The notes below the pieces were generated by a model. That model made no database searches. It had not been told where the DNA came from and saw nothing but the letters and a program-made list of their open reading frames with translations. A stretch of 64,000 nucleotides of DNA, from positions 917,576 through 981,575 of the forward strand of contig NZ_KE386571.1 of assembly GCF_000427645.1 (NCBI RefSeq), given 5' to 3'. Below are positions 20,577 through 27,456 of this stretch, piece after piece (position 1 is the stretch's first letter; each line of letters starts with the position of its first letter). A program made the position numbers and the translations under genes. The stretch comes from Sphingomonas phyllosphaerae FA2 (GTDB lineage: Bacteria; Pseudomonadota; Alphaproteobacteria; Sphingomonadales; Sphingomonadaceae).

Positions 20577-20708
20577 GTCGCCCCTGCGTAGGCAGGGGCC
20601 TATGGCTGTGTCGGCTTGGTCAGCGGTTTGACACAGGCGCTTTCGGTTGTGTGTCGGCCTTTTCCTACCCACTCTACAGACATGGGCCCCTGCCTTCGCA
20701 GGGGCGAC
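20577..20708. repeat. Intergenic inverted repeat pair between gluQ and the SulP gene
   Basis: GTCGCCCCTGCGTAGGCAGG at 20577 onward and its near-perfect reverse complement ending at 20708 (23 of 24 bases pair) flank about 84 bases. Each arm is itself a hairpin (CCCCTGC..GCAGGGG). The 317-base gap 20572-20888 holds this pair, then the putative leader RNA of the SulP gene; no coding frame is supported. Confidence 0.8.
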
Positions 20709-20760
20709 GGGGGTTTGGGCTCTTGCCTTGGACGATTTTCTTCGCCTATGGGCACCCGCA

Positions 20761-20888
20761 TCCGCATGGACCCGGTGCAAATCCGGGTGGCTATCCCGGC
20801 CGCCGATCCGCCGGGCAACCTCCACGTATCGTTCCGAACTCAGCGTCCCCGCGTGGGCGCCGATGCGTGTTGTGGTTTCAACAGGCTC
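20761..20888 (+). ncRNA. Putative structured 5' leader of the SulP transporter gene
   Basis: Immediately upstream of the transporter start two strong stems occur in a row: ACCCGG-tgcaaat-CCGGGT at 20770-20788, and CCCGGC (20795-20800) with GCCGGG (20810-20815). They are followed by CAACCTCCAC, whose CCA can pair with TGG at 20788-20790 to close the second stem. A third imperfect stem lies near 20842-20860. The GGTGCAAATCC and GGCAACC strings resemble pieces of SAM- and cobalamin-type aptamers, but the complete cores are not there. An alphaproteobacterial sul1-type motif upstream of sulfate transporters is an alternative. I infer a cis-regulatory RNA. Confidence 0.35.
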
Positions 20889-22373
20889 ATGACCAACATC
20901 TTTTCCCATTTCCGATCCGCGTGGTGCGCGGATGCGGGCGAGGCGCGTCGCGAGGTGCTCGCCGGTGTCGTCGTCGCGCTGGCGCTGATCCCCGAGGCGA
21001 TCGGCTTTTCGATCATCGCCGGGGTCGATCCGCGCGTCGGGCTCTATGCCTCAATCGCGATCGCCATCATCATTTCACTGCTCGGCGGGCGACCGGCGAT
21101 GATCTCCGCCGCGACCGCCGCCGTCGCGGTCGTCGTGACGCCGCTGGTCCGCGCGCATGGCGTCGATTATCTGTTCGCCGCGACGATCCTGATGGGCGTC
21201 ATCCAGATCGTCGCGGGGTTGCTGCGGCTCGATTTGCTGATGCAGTTCGTCTCGCGCTCGGTCATCACTGGCTTCGTCAACGCACTGGCGATATTGATCT
21301 TCATGGCGCAATTGCCGCAGCTGACCGGCGTGAGCTGGCACAGCTACGCGATGGTCGCGGGTGGTCTGGCGATCATCTATCTGCTGCCGCGCGTGACCAA
21401 AGCGGTGCCGTCGCCGCTGGTCGCGATCGTGGTGCTGACGGTGCTGGCGGTCGTGCTCGGCCTGCCGGTGCGCACCGTCGGCGATATGGGGCGGCTGCCG
21501 GAGGGGTTGCCGTCGCTCGTGCTGCCGCAGGTGCCGCTGACGCTCGATACGCTGCGGATCATCCTGCCCTATTCGATGACGATGGCGGCGGTCGGGCTGC
21601 TCGAATCGATGCTGACCGCGCAGATCGTCGACGACATGACCGACACCGAGAGCGACAAGCGTCGCGAGTGCATGGGGCAGGGCGGCGCGAACCTCGCTGC
21701 CGCGCTGGTCGGCGGGATGGGCGGGTGCGCGATGATCGGGCAGTCGGTCATCAACGTCACCTCGGGCGGGCGCAAGCGGCTGTCGACCTTCATCGCGGGC
21801 GCGTTCCTGCTGTTCCTGCTGGCGGTGCTGGGGCCGGTGGTCGGGCGCGTCCCGATGCCGGCGCTGGTCGCGGTGATGGTGATGGTGTCGATCGGCACCT
21901 TCAGCTGGAACTCGCTCCCCAATCTGCGCCGCCACCCGCCGACCTCGTCGATCGTGATGCTCGTGACCGTGGCGGTCGTCGTCGTGACCCGCGATCTGGC
22001 GCAGGGCGTGGCGGCGGGCGTGCTGCTGTCCGGGATCTTCTTCGCCGGCAAGGTGCGGCGGATGTTCGCGGTCGAGCGCATTGCGGGCGATCCGGTCACC
22101 TACCAAGTGCGCGGCGAAATCTTTTTCGCGTCGGTCGACCTGTTCACGCGTGCCTTTGCGGCGGAGCCGGCGCGGGCGGTGGTGATCGACGTGTCGGCGG
22201 CGCACTTCTGGGATATCTCGGCGGTCGCGGCGCTCGACAAGATCGTCGCGCGGTTGCGGCGCGACGGGGCGAGCGTGGAGATCGTCGGCTATAACCGGGC
22301 GAGCGCCGATCTGGTCGATCGCTTCGCGCTGCATGACAAGACCGGGTTCGAGCTGGGCGCCGTACCGCATTGA
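20889..22373 (+). CDS. SulP family inorganic anion (sulfate/bicarbonate) transporter with STAS domain
   Basis: 494 residues. About 10-12 membrane helices fill residues 25-400, starting with the SulP signature [59 protein letters not shown] is the conserved loop with the family's Ser/Asn pattern. The C-terminal 100 residues form a STAS domain ([39 protein letters not shown]), which regulates trafficking or gating in SLC26/SulP proteins. The anion is not determined; sulfate is the default guess. The start ATG at 20889 has only a weak ribosome site and follows the structured leader described above. Confidence 0.9.
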   Translation: MTNIFSHFRSAWCADAGEARREVLAGVVVALALIPEAIGFSIIAGVDPRVGLYASIAIAIIISLLGGRPAMISAATAAVAVVVTPLVRAHGVDYLFAATILMGVIQIVAGLLRLDLLMQFVSRSVITGFVNALAILIFMAQLPQLTGVSWHSYAMVAGGLAIIYLLPRVTKAVPSPLVAIVVLTVLAVVLGLPVRTVGDMGRLPEGLPSLVLPQVPLTLDTLRIILPYSMTMAAVGLLESMLTAQIVDDMTDTESDKRRECMGQGGANLAAALVGGMGGCAMIGQSVINVTSGGRKRLSTFIAGAFLLFLLAVLGPVVGRVPMPALVAVMVMVSIGTFSWNSLPNLRRHPPTSSIVMLVTVAVVVVTRDLAQGVAAGVLLSGIFFAGKVRRMFAVERIAGDPVTYQVRGEIFFASVDLFTRAFAAEPARAVVIDVSAAHFWDISAVAALDKIVARLRRDGASVEIVGYNRASADLVDRFALHDKTGFELGAVPH

Positions 22374-22384
22374 TCGCAAAGAAA

Positions 22385-22415
22385 AGGGGCATCGGTCACC
22401 CGGACCGATGCCCCT
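22385..22415 (-). terminator. Rho-independent terminator of the DUF4136-like lipoprotein gene
   Basis: A perfect 13-base-pair stem (AGGGGCATCGGTC / GACCGATGCCCCT) with a 5-base loop. Read on the minus strand it is followed by TTTTCTTTG, a U-rich tail, so it ends transcription of the minus-strand lipoprotein gene; on the plus strand it also lies 12 bases after the SulP stop and can act in both directions. Confidence 0.85.
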
Positions 22416-22440
22416 GTCGGCACCCAACGAAGCAGGTGGC

Positions 22441-23049
22441 TTATGACGCCTTGGGCAGACGGATCGTCGGGCCGATCGAGTCGACGACCGCACGCGCGTT
22501 GAAGGCGCGGACGTTGCCGCGATCCGGCGTGCCCTTGAACATCACGATTTCGGCCGAAGCCTCGTAACGATCGACGGTGCGGATATCCTGGCCTCCGCCG
22601 AAGCCGCCCCACGGGCCGCCCCAGAACGGGTCCCAGGAGCGATAGCCGAAGCCGCGGCCGTAGAAGCCCCAGCGCGGACCCCATAAACCGCCGCCGAACG
22701 CGCCGAAGCCGGGGCCCCAGCCGCCGCCGAAACCCGGAGTCGAATAGGTGCGTGCCTGACGATCGGTATCGCGATCGGCCATCACGAAGTAATCATAGCC
22801 GTTCTGCAGCGTCAGTTCGGCCGAGCGGAACAGCAGGTAGCGTTCCACGACATCGCGATCGGTGACGGTGTTGCCGGCAAAGGTGACGCGGTAGCGGTTG
22901 GGCTCGATCCGCAGGTCGCTGTAACCGGTGCGGTAGAAGCCGCTGCCCGTGGCGGGCCGATACGCGGTTTCCGTGGCGCAGGCCGCGACCAGCGTCGTGC
23001 TGGCCGCCAGCGCCATCACCATCGCTGAGCGGCCGAACTTCTTCATCAT
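22441..23049 (-). CDS. CC0125/CC1285-type (DUF4136-like) lipoprotein
   Basis: 202 residues. A lipoprotein signal with lipobox LVAAC places the lipidated Cys near residue 24. The mature part has TAYRPATGSGFYRTGYSDLRIEPNRYRVTFAGNTVTDRDVVERYLLFRSAELTLQNGYDYFVM, a pattern of the CC0125/DUF4136-like family, then a long Gly/Trp/Phe-rich stretch (about residues 105-155) and a short C-terminal domain. Function is unknown; an outer-membrane or periplasmic anchored location is inferred from the lipobox. Two ATGs stand in tandem; GGAGAG upstream fits the first (23049). It is divergent from the small secreted protein gene, 183 bases away. Confidence 0.8.
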   Translation of the reverse strand: MMKKFGRSAMVMALAASTTLVAACATETAYRPATGSGFYRTGYSDLRIEPNRYRVTFAGNTVTDRDVVERYLLFRSAELTLQNGYDYFVMADRDTDRQARTYSTPGFGGGWGPGFGAFGGGLWGPRWGFYGRGFGYRSWDPFWGGPWGGFGGGQDIRTVDRYEASAEIVMFKGTPDRGNVRAFNARAVVDSIGPTIRLPKAS

Positions 23050-23232
23050 GGCGTACTCTCCAACGCACCCGGGCGGTGCGACGAGCCGTCGCATAGCCGA
23101 GATGAGTGGAACGTGCGATGAACGAAATCGCTCCGCTGCATCGCGGCGGGGTGGCTCGATTGTCCTGCGGCGGGGCAGTATCGTAAGGTCCATGGCGGCA
23201 TCGATTCGATGCGGCTGGCGGGGGACGTTTCG

Positions 23233-23484
23233 ATGAAGTTGATGGTGCCTGTGGCGGCGATGATGCTGGCGATCCCCGCCCTGGCTTCGGCCAGGGAGCC
23301 GAAGCCCGTCGACCCGAACCAGCGCGTCTGCAAGGAAATGGGCGTGACGGGCAGTCGCTTCACCAAGAAGACGTGCCACACCCGCGCCGAGTGGACGCAG
23401 ATCGACAAGGCGAACGCGAACGAGGCCGGTGAAGCGATGCGGACGCGCCGCTCGGACTCGGCCTTGCCGCAGCAGGGCGGATAA
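23233..23484 (+). CDS. Small secreted protein with two conserved Cys
   Basis: 83 residues. A clear signal peptide MKLMVPVAAMMLAIPALASA is followed by REPKPVDPNQRVCKEMGVTGSRFTKKTCHTRAEWTQID. Two Cys spaced 15 apart probably form a disulfide in the periplasm. I know proteins with this VCK..GSR...KTC.TRAEW layout from sphingomonads, always unannotated. The ATG at 23233 has GGGGGAC seven bases before it; an in-frame ATG at 23209 would place charged residues before the signal peptide, so it is not used. Confidence 0.8.
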   Translation: MKLMVPVAAMMLAIPALASAREPKPVDPNQRVCKEMGVTGSRFTKKTCHTRAEWTQIDKANANEAGEAMRTRRSDSALPQQGG

Positions 23485-23663
23485 GTCGGCGTCGGTCACC
23501 AGCTTGCCGTCATTGCGAGCGCAACGAAGCAATGTCGCAGGAGTGATTCAGGTCGCTTGCGCCGATGATGTCGAGCAAGCGGCATCGTCATGATGAGGTA
23601 AAAGCGATCGTAAACGGCTCGATTTTCGCTTGGTCGTAAGCCAGTAGCTTCGGCGAAAAGAGG

Positions 23664-23738
23664 TGGCTCCCTGAGTAGGATTCGAACCTACGGCCGCTCG
23701 ATTAACAGTCGAGAGCTCTACCGCTGAGCTATCAGGGA
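23664..23738 (-). tRNA. tRNA-Asn (GTT)
   Basis: Read on the minus strand the sequence starts TCCCTGATAGCTCAG, has the anticodon loop CTGTTAA (anticodon GTT), the T-loop GGTTCGAATCC, and ends TCAGGGAG followed by an encoded CCA. The 7-bp acceptor stem TCCCTGA/TCAGGGA pairs perfectly. It stands alone, between a dispersed half-repeat and nadK. Confidence 0.97.
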
Positions 23739-23814
23739 ACGTCGTTCAACGTCGTGGAGGGGGTCTATAAAGCCGGATTTTCGGCGCGCAAGACCCTTAT
23801 TTCATCTTTCCGAC

Positions 23815-24594
23815 TTATGCGACGAACTGCTCCATCGTGATGCGATCGTCGAGCGCGTGCTCGGGATCGAACAGCAAGGTCAACTCCCGCGCGCGGTCCA
23901 TCGCGATGTCGACCTGCGCGACGTTGCGCACCTCGCGCTGGTCGGCGACCGCCGAGACGGGGCGCTTGCCCGCGTCCAGCACGCGCAACGACACGCGCGT
24001 CTTGTCGGGCAGGATCGCGCCGCGCCAGCGCCGCGGGCGAAACGCGCTGATCGGGGTCAGCGCCAGCATCTGCGAGCCGAGCGGCAGGATGGGCCCGTGC
24101 GCAGAGAGGTTGTAGGCAGTCGAACCGGCGGGCGTCGCGACCAGGATGCCGTCACACGACAGTTCGTCCAGCACGATGCGATCGTTGATCCGTACTTCCA
24201 GCTTGGCGGTTTGCCTTGTCTCGCGCAGCAACGACACCTCGTTGATCGCGGGCAGCGTATGCAGGCTGCCGTCGAAGCCGGTCGCGGTGGCGGTCAGGGG
24301 GGTGACCTTGAACGCGCGCGCGCGCTCGATCCGGCCGTCGAGATCGTGGCGACGCCATTCGTTCATCAGGAAGCCGACGGTGCCGAGATTCATCCCGAAC
24401 ACCGGGACGATCGCGCGCCGCCGCTCCAGCAGCAGGTGCAGCGTCTGAAGCATGAAGCCGTCGCCGCCCAGCGCGACGACCAGATCGGCCTCCTCCAGCG
24501 GGCACCAGTCCCACGCATCGGCGAGTTCGGCGCGCGCAGCCTGCGCGGGGGCGGTGGGCGAGGCGACCAGTGCCCGCCGGGGATAGGTCGTCAT
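23815..24594 (-). CDS. nadK: NAD kinase
   Basis: 259 residues. The GGDG motif stands at residues 43-46 (VVALGGDGFML) and INEVSLLRE near residue 118 gives the conserved NE pair. DGILVATPAGSTAYNLSAHGPILPLGSQMLALTPI near residue 150 is the nucleotide-binding core. It phosphorylates NAD to NADP in the cytosol. The start ATG overlaps the moaA stop by 4 bases (ATGA), so moaA-nadK is an operon, with nadK second. Confidence 0.96.
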   Translation of the reverse strand: MTTYPRRALVASPTAPAQAARAELADAWDWCPLEEADLVVALGGDGFMLQTLHLLLERRRAIVPVFGMNLGTVGFLMNEWRRHDLDGRIERARAFKVTPLTATATGFDGSLHTLPAINEVSLLRETRQTAKLEVRINDRIVLDELSCDGILVATPAGSTAYNLSAHGPILPLGSQMLALTPISAFRPRRWRGAILPDKTRVSLRVLDAGKRPVSAVADQREVRNVAQVDIAMDRARELTLLFDPEHALDDRITMEQFVA

Positions 24595-25601
24595 CCGCCG
24601 GTGACGCTCATGTGCCGGGCGACCGCCGGGCCTTCGTCGCGACCGATGCGAAAATTGTGGCGGCGCGGCTTGGTGGTCAGCGCATCCTCGATCGCGGCGT
24701 CGAGCGCGGTAACGCCGCCTTCGCGCAACGCCGCGCGCAGGTCGCGATGATCGTCGTGGCCCAGGCAGGTGTACAGTCGGCCCTCGGTGGTCAGCCGGAC
24801 ACGGTTACATCCGTCGCAAAAATTCTGCGTCAACGGCGAGATCAGCCCGAGCCGCGTCGCACTGCCGTCGACGCGCCAGTAACGCGCCGGGCCGCCGGTC
24901 TGCGCCGCGTCGCGCTCCAGCGCGAATTGCGTGTCGAGCCGCTCCTTCACCACGGTCAGCGGCAGGAAGCGGTCGGTGCGATCCTCGTCGACCGCACCGA
25001 GCGGCATCGTCTCGATAAGCGTGAGGTCGTGCCCTTCGGCGACGCACCAACCGAGCATCGCGGCGATCTCGTCCTCATTGACGCCCTTCAGCGCGACCAT
25101 GTTGATCTTGATCGCCAGCCCGGCGTCGCGCGCGGCGGCGATGCCGTCGAGCACCTGCGCGACGTCGCCGTGGCGGGTGATGTGGCGGAAGCGGTCGGGA
25201 TCGCGACTGTCGAGGCTGACGTTCAGCCGCCGGAGCCCCGCGTCGCGCAAGGCGGCTGCGTGGTCGCGCAGCCGCGTGCCGTTGGTGGTCATCGTCAGCT
25301 CGTCGAGCGCACCGCCGACGTGCCGGCCGAGCCGCTGCACCAGTTGCAGCACGTCGCGCCGCACCAGCGGCTCGCCGCCCGACAGCCGCACCTTGCGCAC
25401 CCCGCGTGCGACAAAGCGTTCGGCGATGATCGCCAATTCCTCCAGCGTCGCGATTTTCTCGCGCGGCAGGAACGTCATCTGCTCCGCCATGCAATAGCGA
25501 CAGCGCAGGTCGCAGCGATCCGTCACCGACACGCGCAAGTATCGGATGGTGCGGCCGAAGCCGTCGATGAGCGGCGCGGCCGTGCTGCTGGTTTCGATCA
25601 T
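24591..25601 (-). CDS. moaA: GTP 3',8-cyclase (molybdenum cofactor biosynthesis protein A)
   Basis: 336 residues. Radical-SAM cluster Cys30, Cys34, Cys37 in VTDRCDLRCRYCM; SAM-binding LSGGEPLVRRDV follows. The C-terminal second [4Fe-4S] site has FCDGCNRVRLTTEGRLYTCLG, and the protein ends in Gly-Gly (SVTGG), the double-Gly tail typical of MoaA. It turns GTP into 3',8-cyclo-H2GTP, the first step of molybdopterin synthesis. The ATG at 25601 gives the usual short lead before the first strand; the 24 codons upstream are not conserved-looking. No other mo genes are in the window. It is divergent from the EAL gene. Confidence 0.96.
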   Translation of the reverse strand: MIETSSTAAPLIDGFGRTIRYLRVSVTDRCDLRCRYCMAEQMTFLPREKIATLEELAIIAERFVARGVRKVRLSGGEPLVRRDVLQLVQRLGRHVGGALDELTMTTNGTRLRDHAAALRDAGLRRLNVSLDSRDPDRFRHITRHGDVAQVLDGIAAARDAGLAIKINMVALKGVNEDEIAAMLGWCVAEGHDLTLIETMPLGAVDEDRTDRFLPLTVVKERLDTQFALERDAAQTGGPARYWRVDGSATRLGLISPLTQNFCDGCNRVRLTTEGRLYTCLGHDDHRDLRAALREGGVTALDAAIEDALTTKPRRHNFRIGRDEGPAVARHMSVTGG

Positions 25602-25690
25602 TGCCGTCACAACGCGCGAAGCTATTGAGTCGTTCACTGTCCGGCAAGATCGGATTGCCGCGCCGCGCGCCACCGCTTACGATCAGCAGC

Positions 25691-26983
25691 ATGGAGCGTC
25701 AGACACGAACCATGCAACGCGCCGCCGGGCGCCGCCGGGGCGAGCGGACCGCCAGCGAGCAACAGGTGCAGCTTGTATCCTCCGCGGATCACGGCGTCAC
25801 CGCGATCACCGCCGCGCCGACCAGTTTCGAGATCGTCAACGCCGCATATGGGCGAATGACGGGCGACCAGTTGGTCGAGGCGATCGACGAGCGGCTGAGC
25901 GAGGCGCTGGCGGATTATCGCAGCGCCGCGGTGCGCAGCGGGGCGACCTTCACGATCGTCGTCGCGGGCGACGCGCAGGTCGGCGATGCCGCGGTCGATT
26001 CGGTCGAGCGCGCGCTGGAGCAGCCGTTTACGATCGGCAACGAGACGATCCATCTGGGCGCGCGGATCGGCGTGGCGCGGCAGGTGGACCACGAGGGGCT
26101 CGACCATCTGCTGCGCCGCGCCGCCGAGGCACTGGCGCACGCCCGCGCCAGCGAAGGCGTGACAACGCGCGTCGCGACCGAGGGTAGCGGCGTGCCGATC
26201 GCCGCGCTGGCCGCCGACCTGCACCGCGCGATGGAGCGGCAGGAGATCGACGTCCGCTTCCAGCCGCAGGTCCACCTGATCGAGGGGCGGATCGTCGGCG
26301 TCGAGGCGCTGGCGCGCTGGCATCACCCGCGGCTGGGCGAGCTGGGCGCGGAGACGCTGCTCGCCGCCGCCGATCGTGCCGGGCTGGGGGTGGCATTGTC
26401 CGATCACGTCCAGGCGCTGGCGCTGCGCCGCGCCGCCGACTGGCCCGATGCGCTCTCGCGCTTGCGGATCGCGGTGAACGTCACCGCCACCGATCTGTCG
26501 CGCACGCCGTTCGTCAGCCGCTTCCTGGCGCGCGTGCACGAGGCGGGGATCGCTCCAGGGCGCGTCACCGCCGAGGTGACCGAGGGCGCGATGATCGACA
26601 ACCTTCGCGCCGCGGGCGTCGCGCTGGCGGCGTTGCGCGCCGCCGGCTGCCGCGTGGCGCTCGACGATTTCGGGACCGGATACTCCAGCCTGTCCTATGT
26701 CGCGACGCTGCCGCTCGATTACATCAAGATCGATCGCAGCCTGACCACCGCGGCGGTCAGCGATGCGCGCAACCGCGTGGTGCTGCAGGGCGTGCTGGGC
26801 ATCGCCGAGGGGCTGGGGCTGGAGACGATCGCGGAGGGGGTGGAGACCGAGGCGCAGCGGCAGTTGCTCGCGGCGCGCGGCTGCACCTTCTATCAGGGGT
26901 TCCTGTGCGCCGGGCCGCTGGACGACGCCGCACTGATCGATCTGGTGCGGTCGGGGCAGGTGAAGGGGGGCAAGCAGAAATGA
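25691..26983 (+). CDS. Cyclic-di-GMP phosphodiesterase with degenerate GGDEF and EAL domain
   Basis: 430 residues from ATG 25691. Residues about 35-165 have GGDEF-fold features without a GGDEF motif, so no cyclase activity is expected. The EAL domain spans residues 175-425 and keeps the catalytic set: Glu205 in VEALARW, Asn263 in VNVTATD, Glu295 in AEVTEGAM, Asp325-Asp326 in LDDFGTGYSSL, Lys346 in YIKIDRSL, Glu382 in AEGVET and Gln402 in YQGFL. It should therefore hydrolyse c-di-GMP. No membrane segment or receiver domain is seen, so it is cytoplasmic. It is coupled to the next gene by ATGA at 26980. Confidence 0.93.
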   Translation: MERQTRTMQRAAGRRRGERTASEQQVQLVSSADHGVTAITAAPTSFEIVNAAYGRMTGDQLVEAIDERLSEALADYRSAAVRSGATFTIVVAGDAQVGDAAVDSVERALEQPFTIGNETIHLGARIGVARQVDHEGLDHLLRRAAEALAHARASEGVTTRVATEGSGVPIAALAADLHRAMERQEIDVRFQPQVHLIEGRIVGVEALARWHHPRLGELGAETLLAAADRAGLGVALSDHVQALALRRAADWPDALSRLRIAVNVTATDLSRTPFVSRFLARVHEAGIAPGRVTAEVTEGAMIDNLRAAGVALAALRAAGCRVALDDFGTGYSSLSYVATLPLDYIKIDRSLTTAAVSDARNRVVLQGVLGIAEGLGLETIAEGVETEAQRQLLAARGCTFYQGFLCAGPLDDAALIDLVRSGQVKGGKQK

Positions 26984-27393
26984 CGATCGTTCCGGTGCTG
27001 ATCGCGGTGGCGGCGGCCGCCGCCACCGCCACCCCGCAGGCGGCGATCGACGCTGCGATGGCGGATAGTGCGGCGGGCTGGAACGCCGGCGATCTGGCGC
27101 GCTTCACCGCCCTCTATGCGCCCGACGCGGTCTACGTCGCTGGCGACAAGGTGGTGCGCGGCAAGCCGGCGATCGCCGAACGCTATGCCAAGAGCTTCGC
27201 CAACGGCGGCAATACGCGCGGACGGCTGAACTTCCAGCCGCTGGCGTGGCGCACGCTGAGCGCGGTCCATGTGCTGCACGTTGCGCGCTGGACGCTGACG
27301 CCCGCGAGCGGCTCGCCGCAGACCGGGCTGACGACCTTGCTGTTCGAGCGCCGCAAGGACGGCTGGAAGATCATTTCCGACCACAGCAGTTGA
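26980..27393 (+). CDS. Secreted NTF2-like (SnoaL/DUF4440-type) protein
   Basis: 137 residues. A short hydrophobic N-terminus (MTIVPVLIAVAAAAATAT) looks like a signal peptide. The rest is a cone-shaped NTF2-like fold: AAIDAAMADSAAGWNAGDLARFTALYAPDAVYVAGDKVVRGKPAIAERY, then beta strands ending in LLFERRKDGWKIISDHSS, the usual DUF4440 ending. Function is unknown; a ketosteroid-isomerase-like fold is inferred. It overlaps the EAL stop by 4 bases and converges on mfd with a perfect palindrome between them. Confidence 0.82.
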   Translation: MTIVPVLIAVAAAAATATPQAAIDAAMADSAAGWNAGDLARFTALYAPDAVYVAGDKVVRGKPAIAERYAKSFANGGNTRGRLNFQPLAWRTLSAVHVLHVARWTLTPASGSPQTGLTTLLFERRKDGWKIISDHSS

Positions 27394-27409
27394 GGTCGTG
27401 TTTCGGCCG

Positions 27410-27456
27410 GGCGCGTCATCGCGAGCGTAGCGTCGCTACGCTCGCGATGACGCGCC
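27410..27456. terminator. Perfect 47-base palindrome between convergent genes
   Basis: Two 23-base arms (GGCGCGTCATCGCGAGCG.. and its exact complement) surround a single central T at 27433. It lies exactly between the NTF2-like gene and the mfd stop codon, so it can serve as a two-way transcription stop. Its GCGAGCGTAGCG core resembles the other TTGCGAGCG(A/C)AG repeats at 23509, 33460 and 40576. Confidence 0.7.

Noticed and set aside
20761..20830. Cobalamin or SAM-I riboswitch
   Set aside because: GGTGCAAATCC and GGCAACC occur, but the B12 box around GCCACTG and the SAM-I core arrangement are missing; kept only as an unnamed leader RNA.
23664..23738. tRNA-Asn as an integration site for a mobile element
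   Set aside because: No integrase and no direct repeat of the tRNA 3' end were found in the neighbouring sequence.
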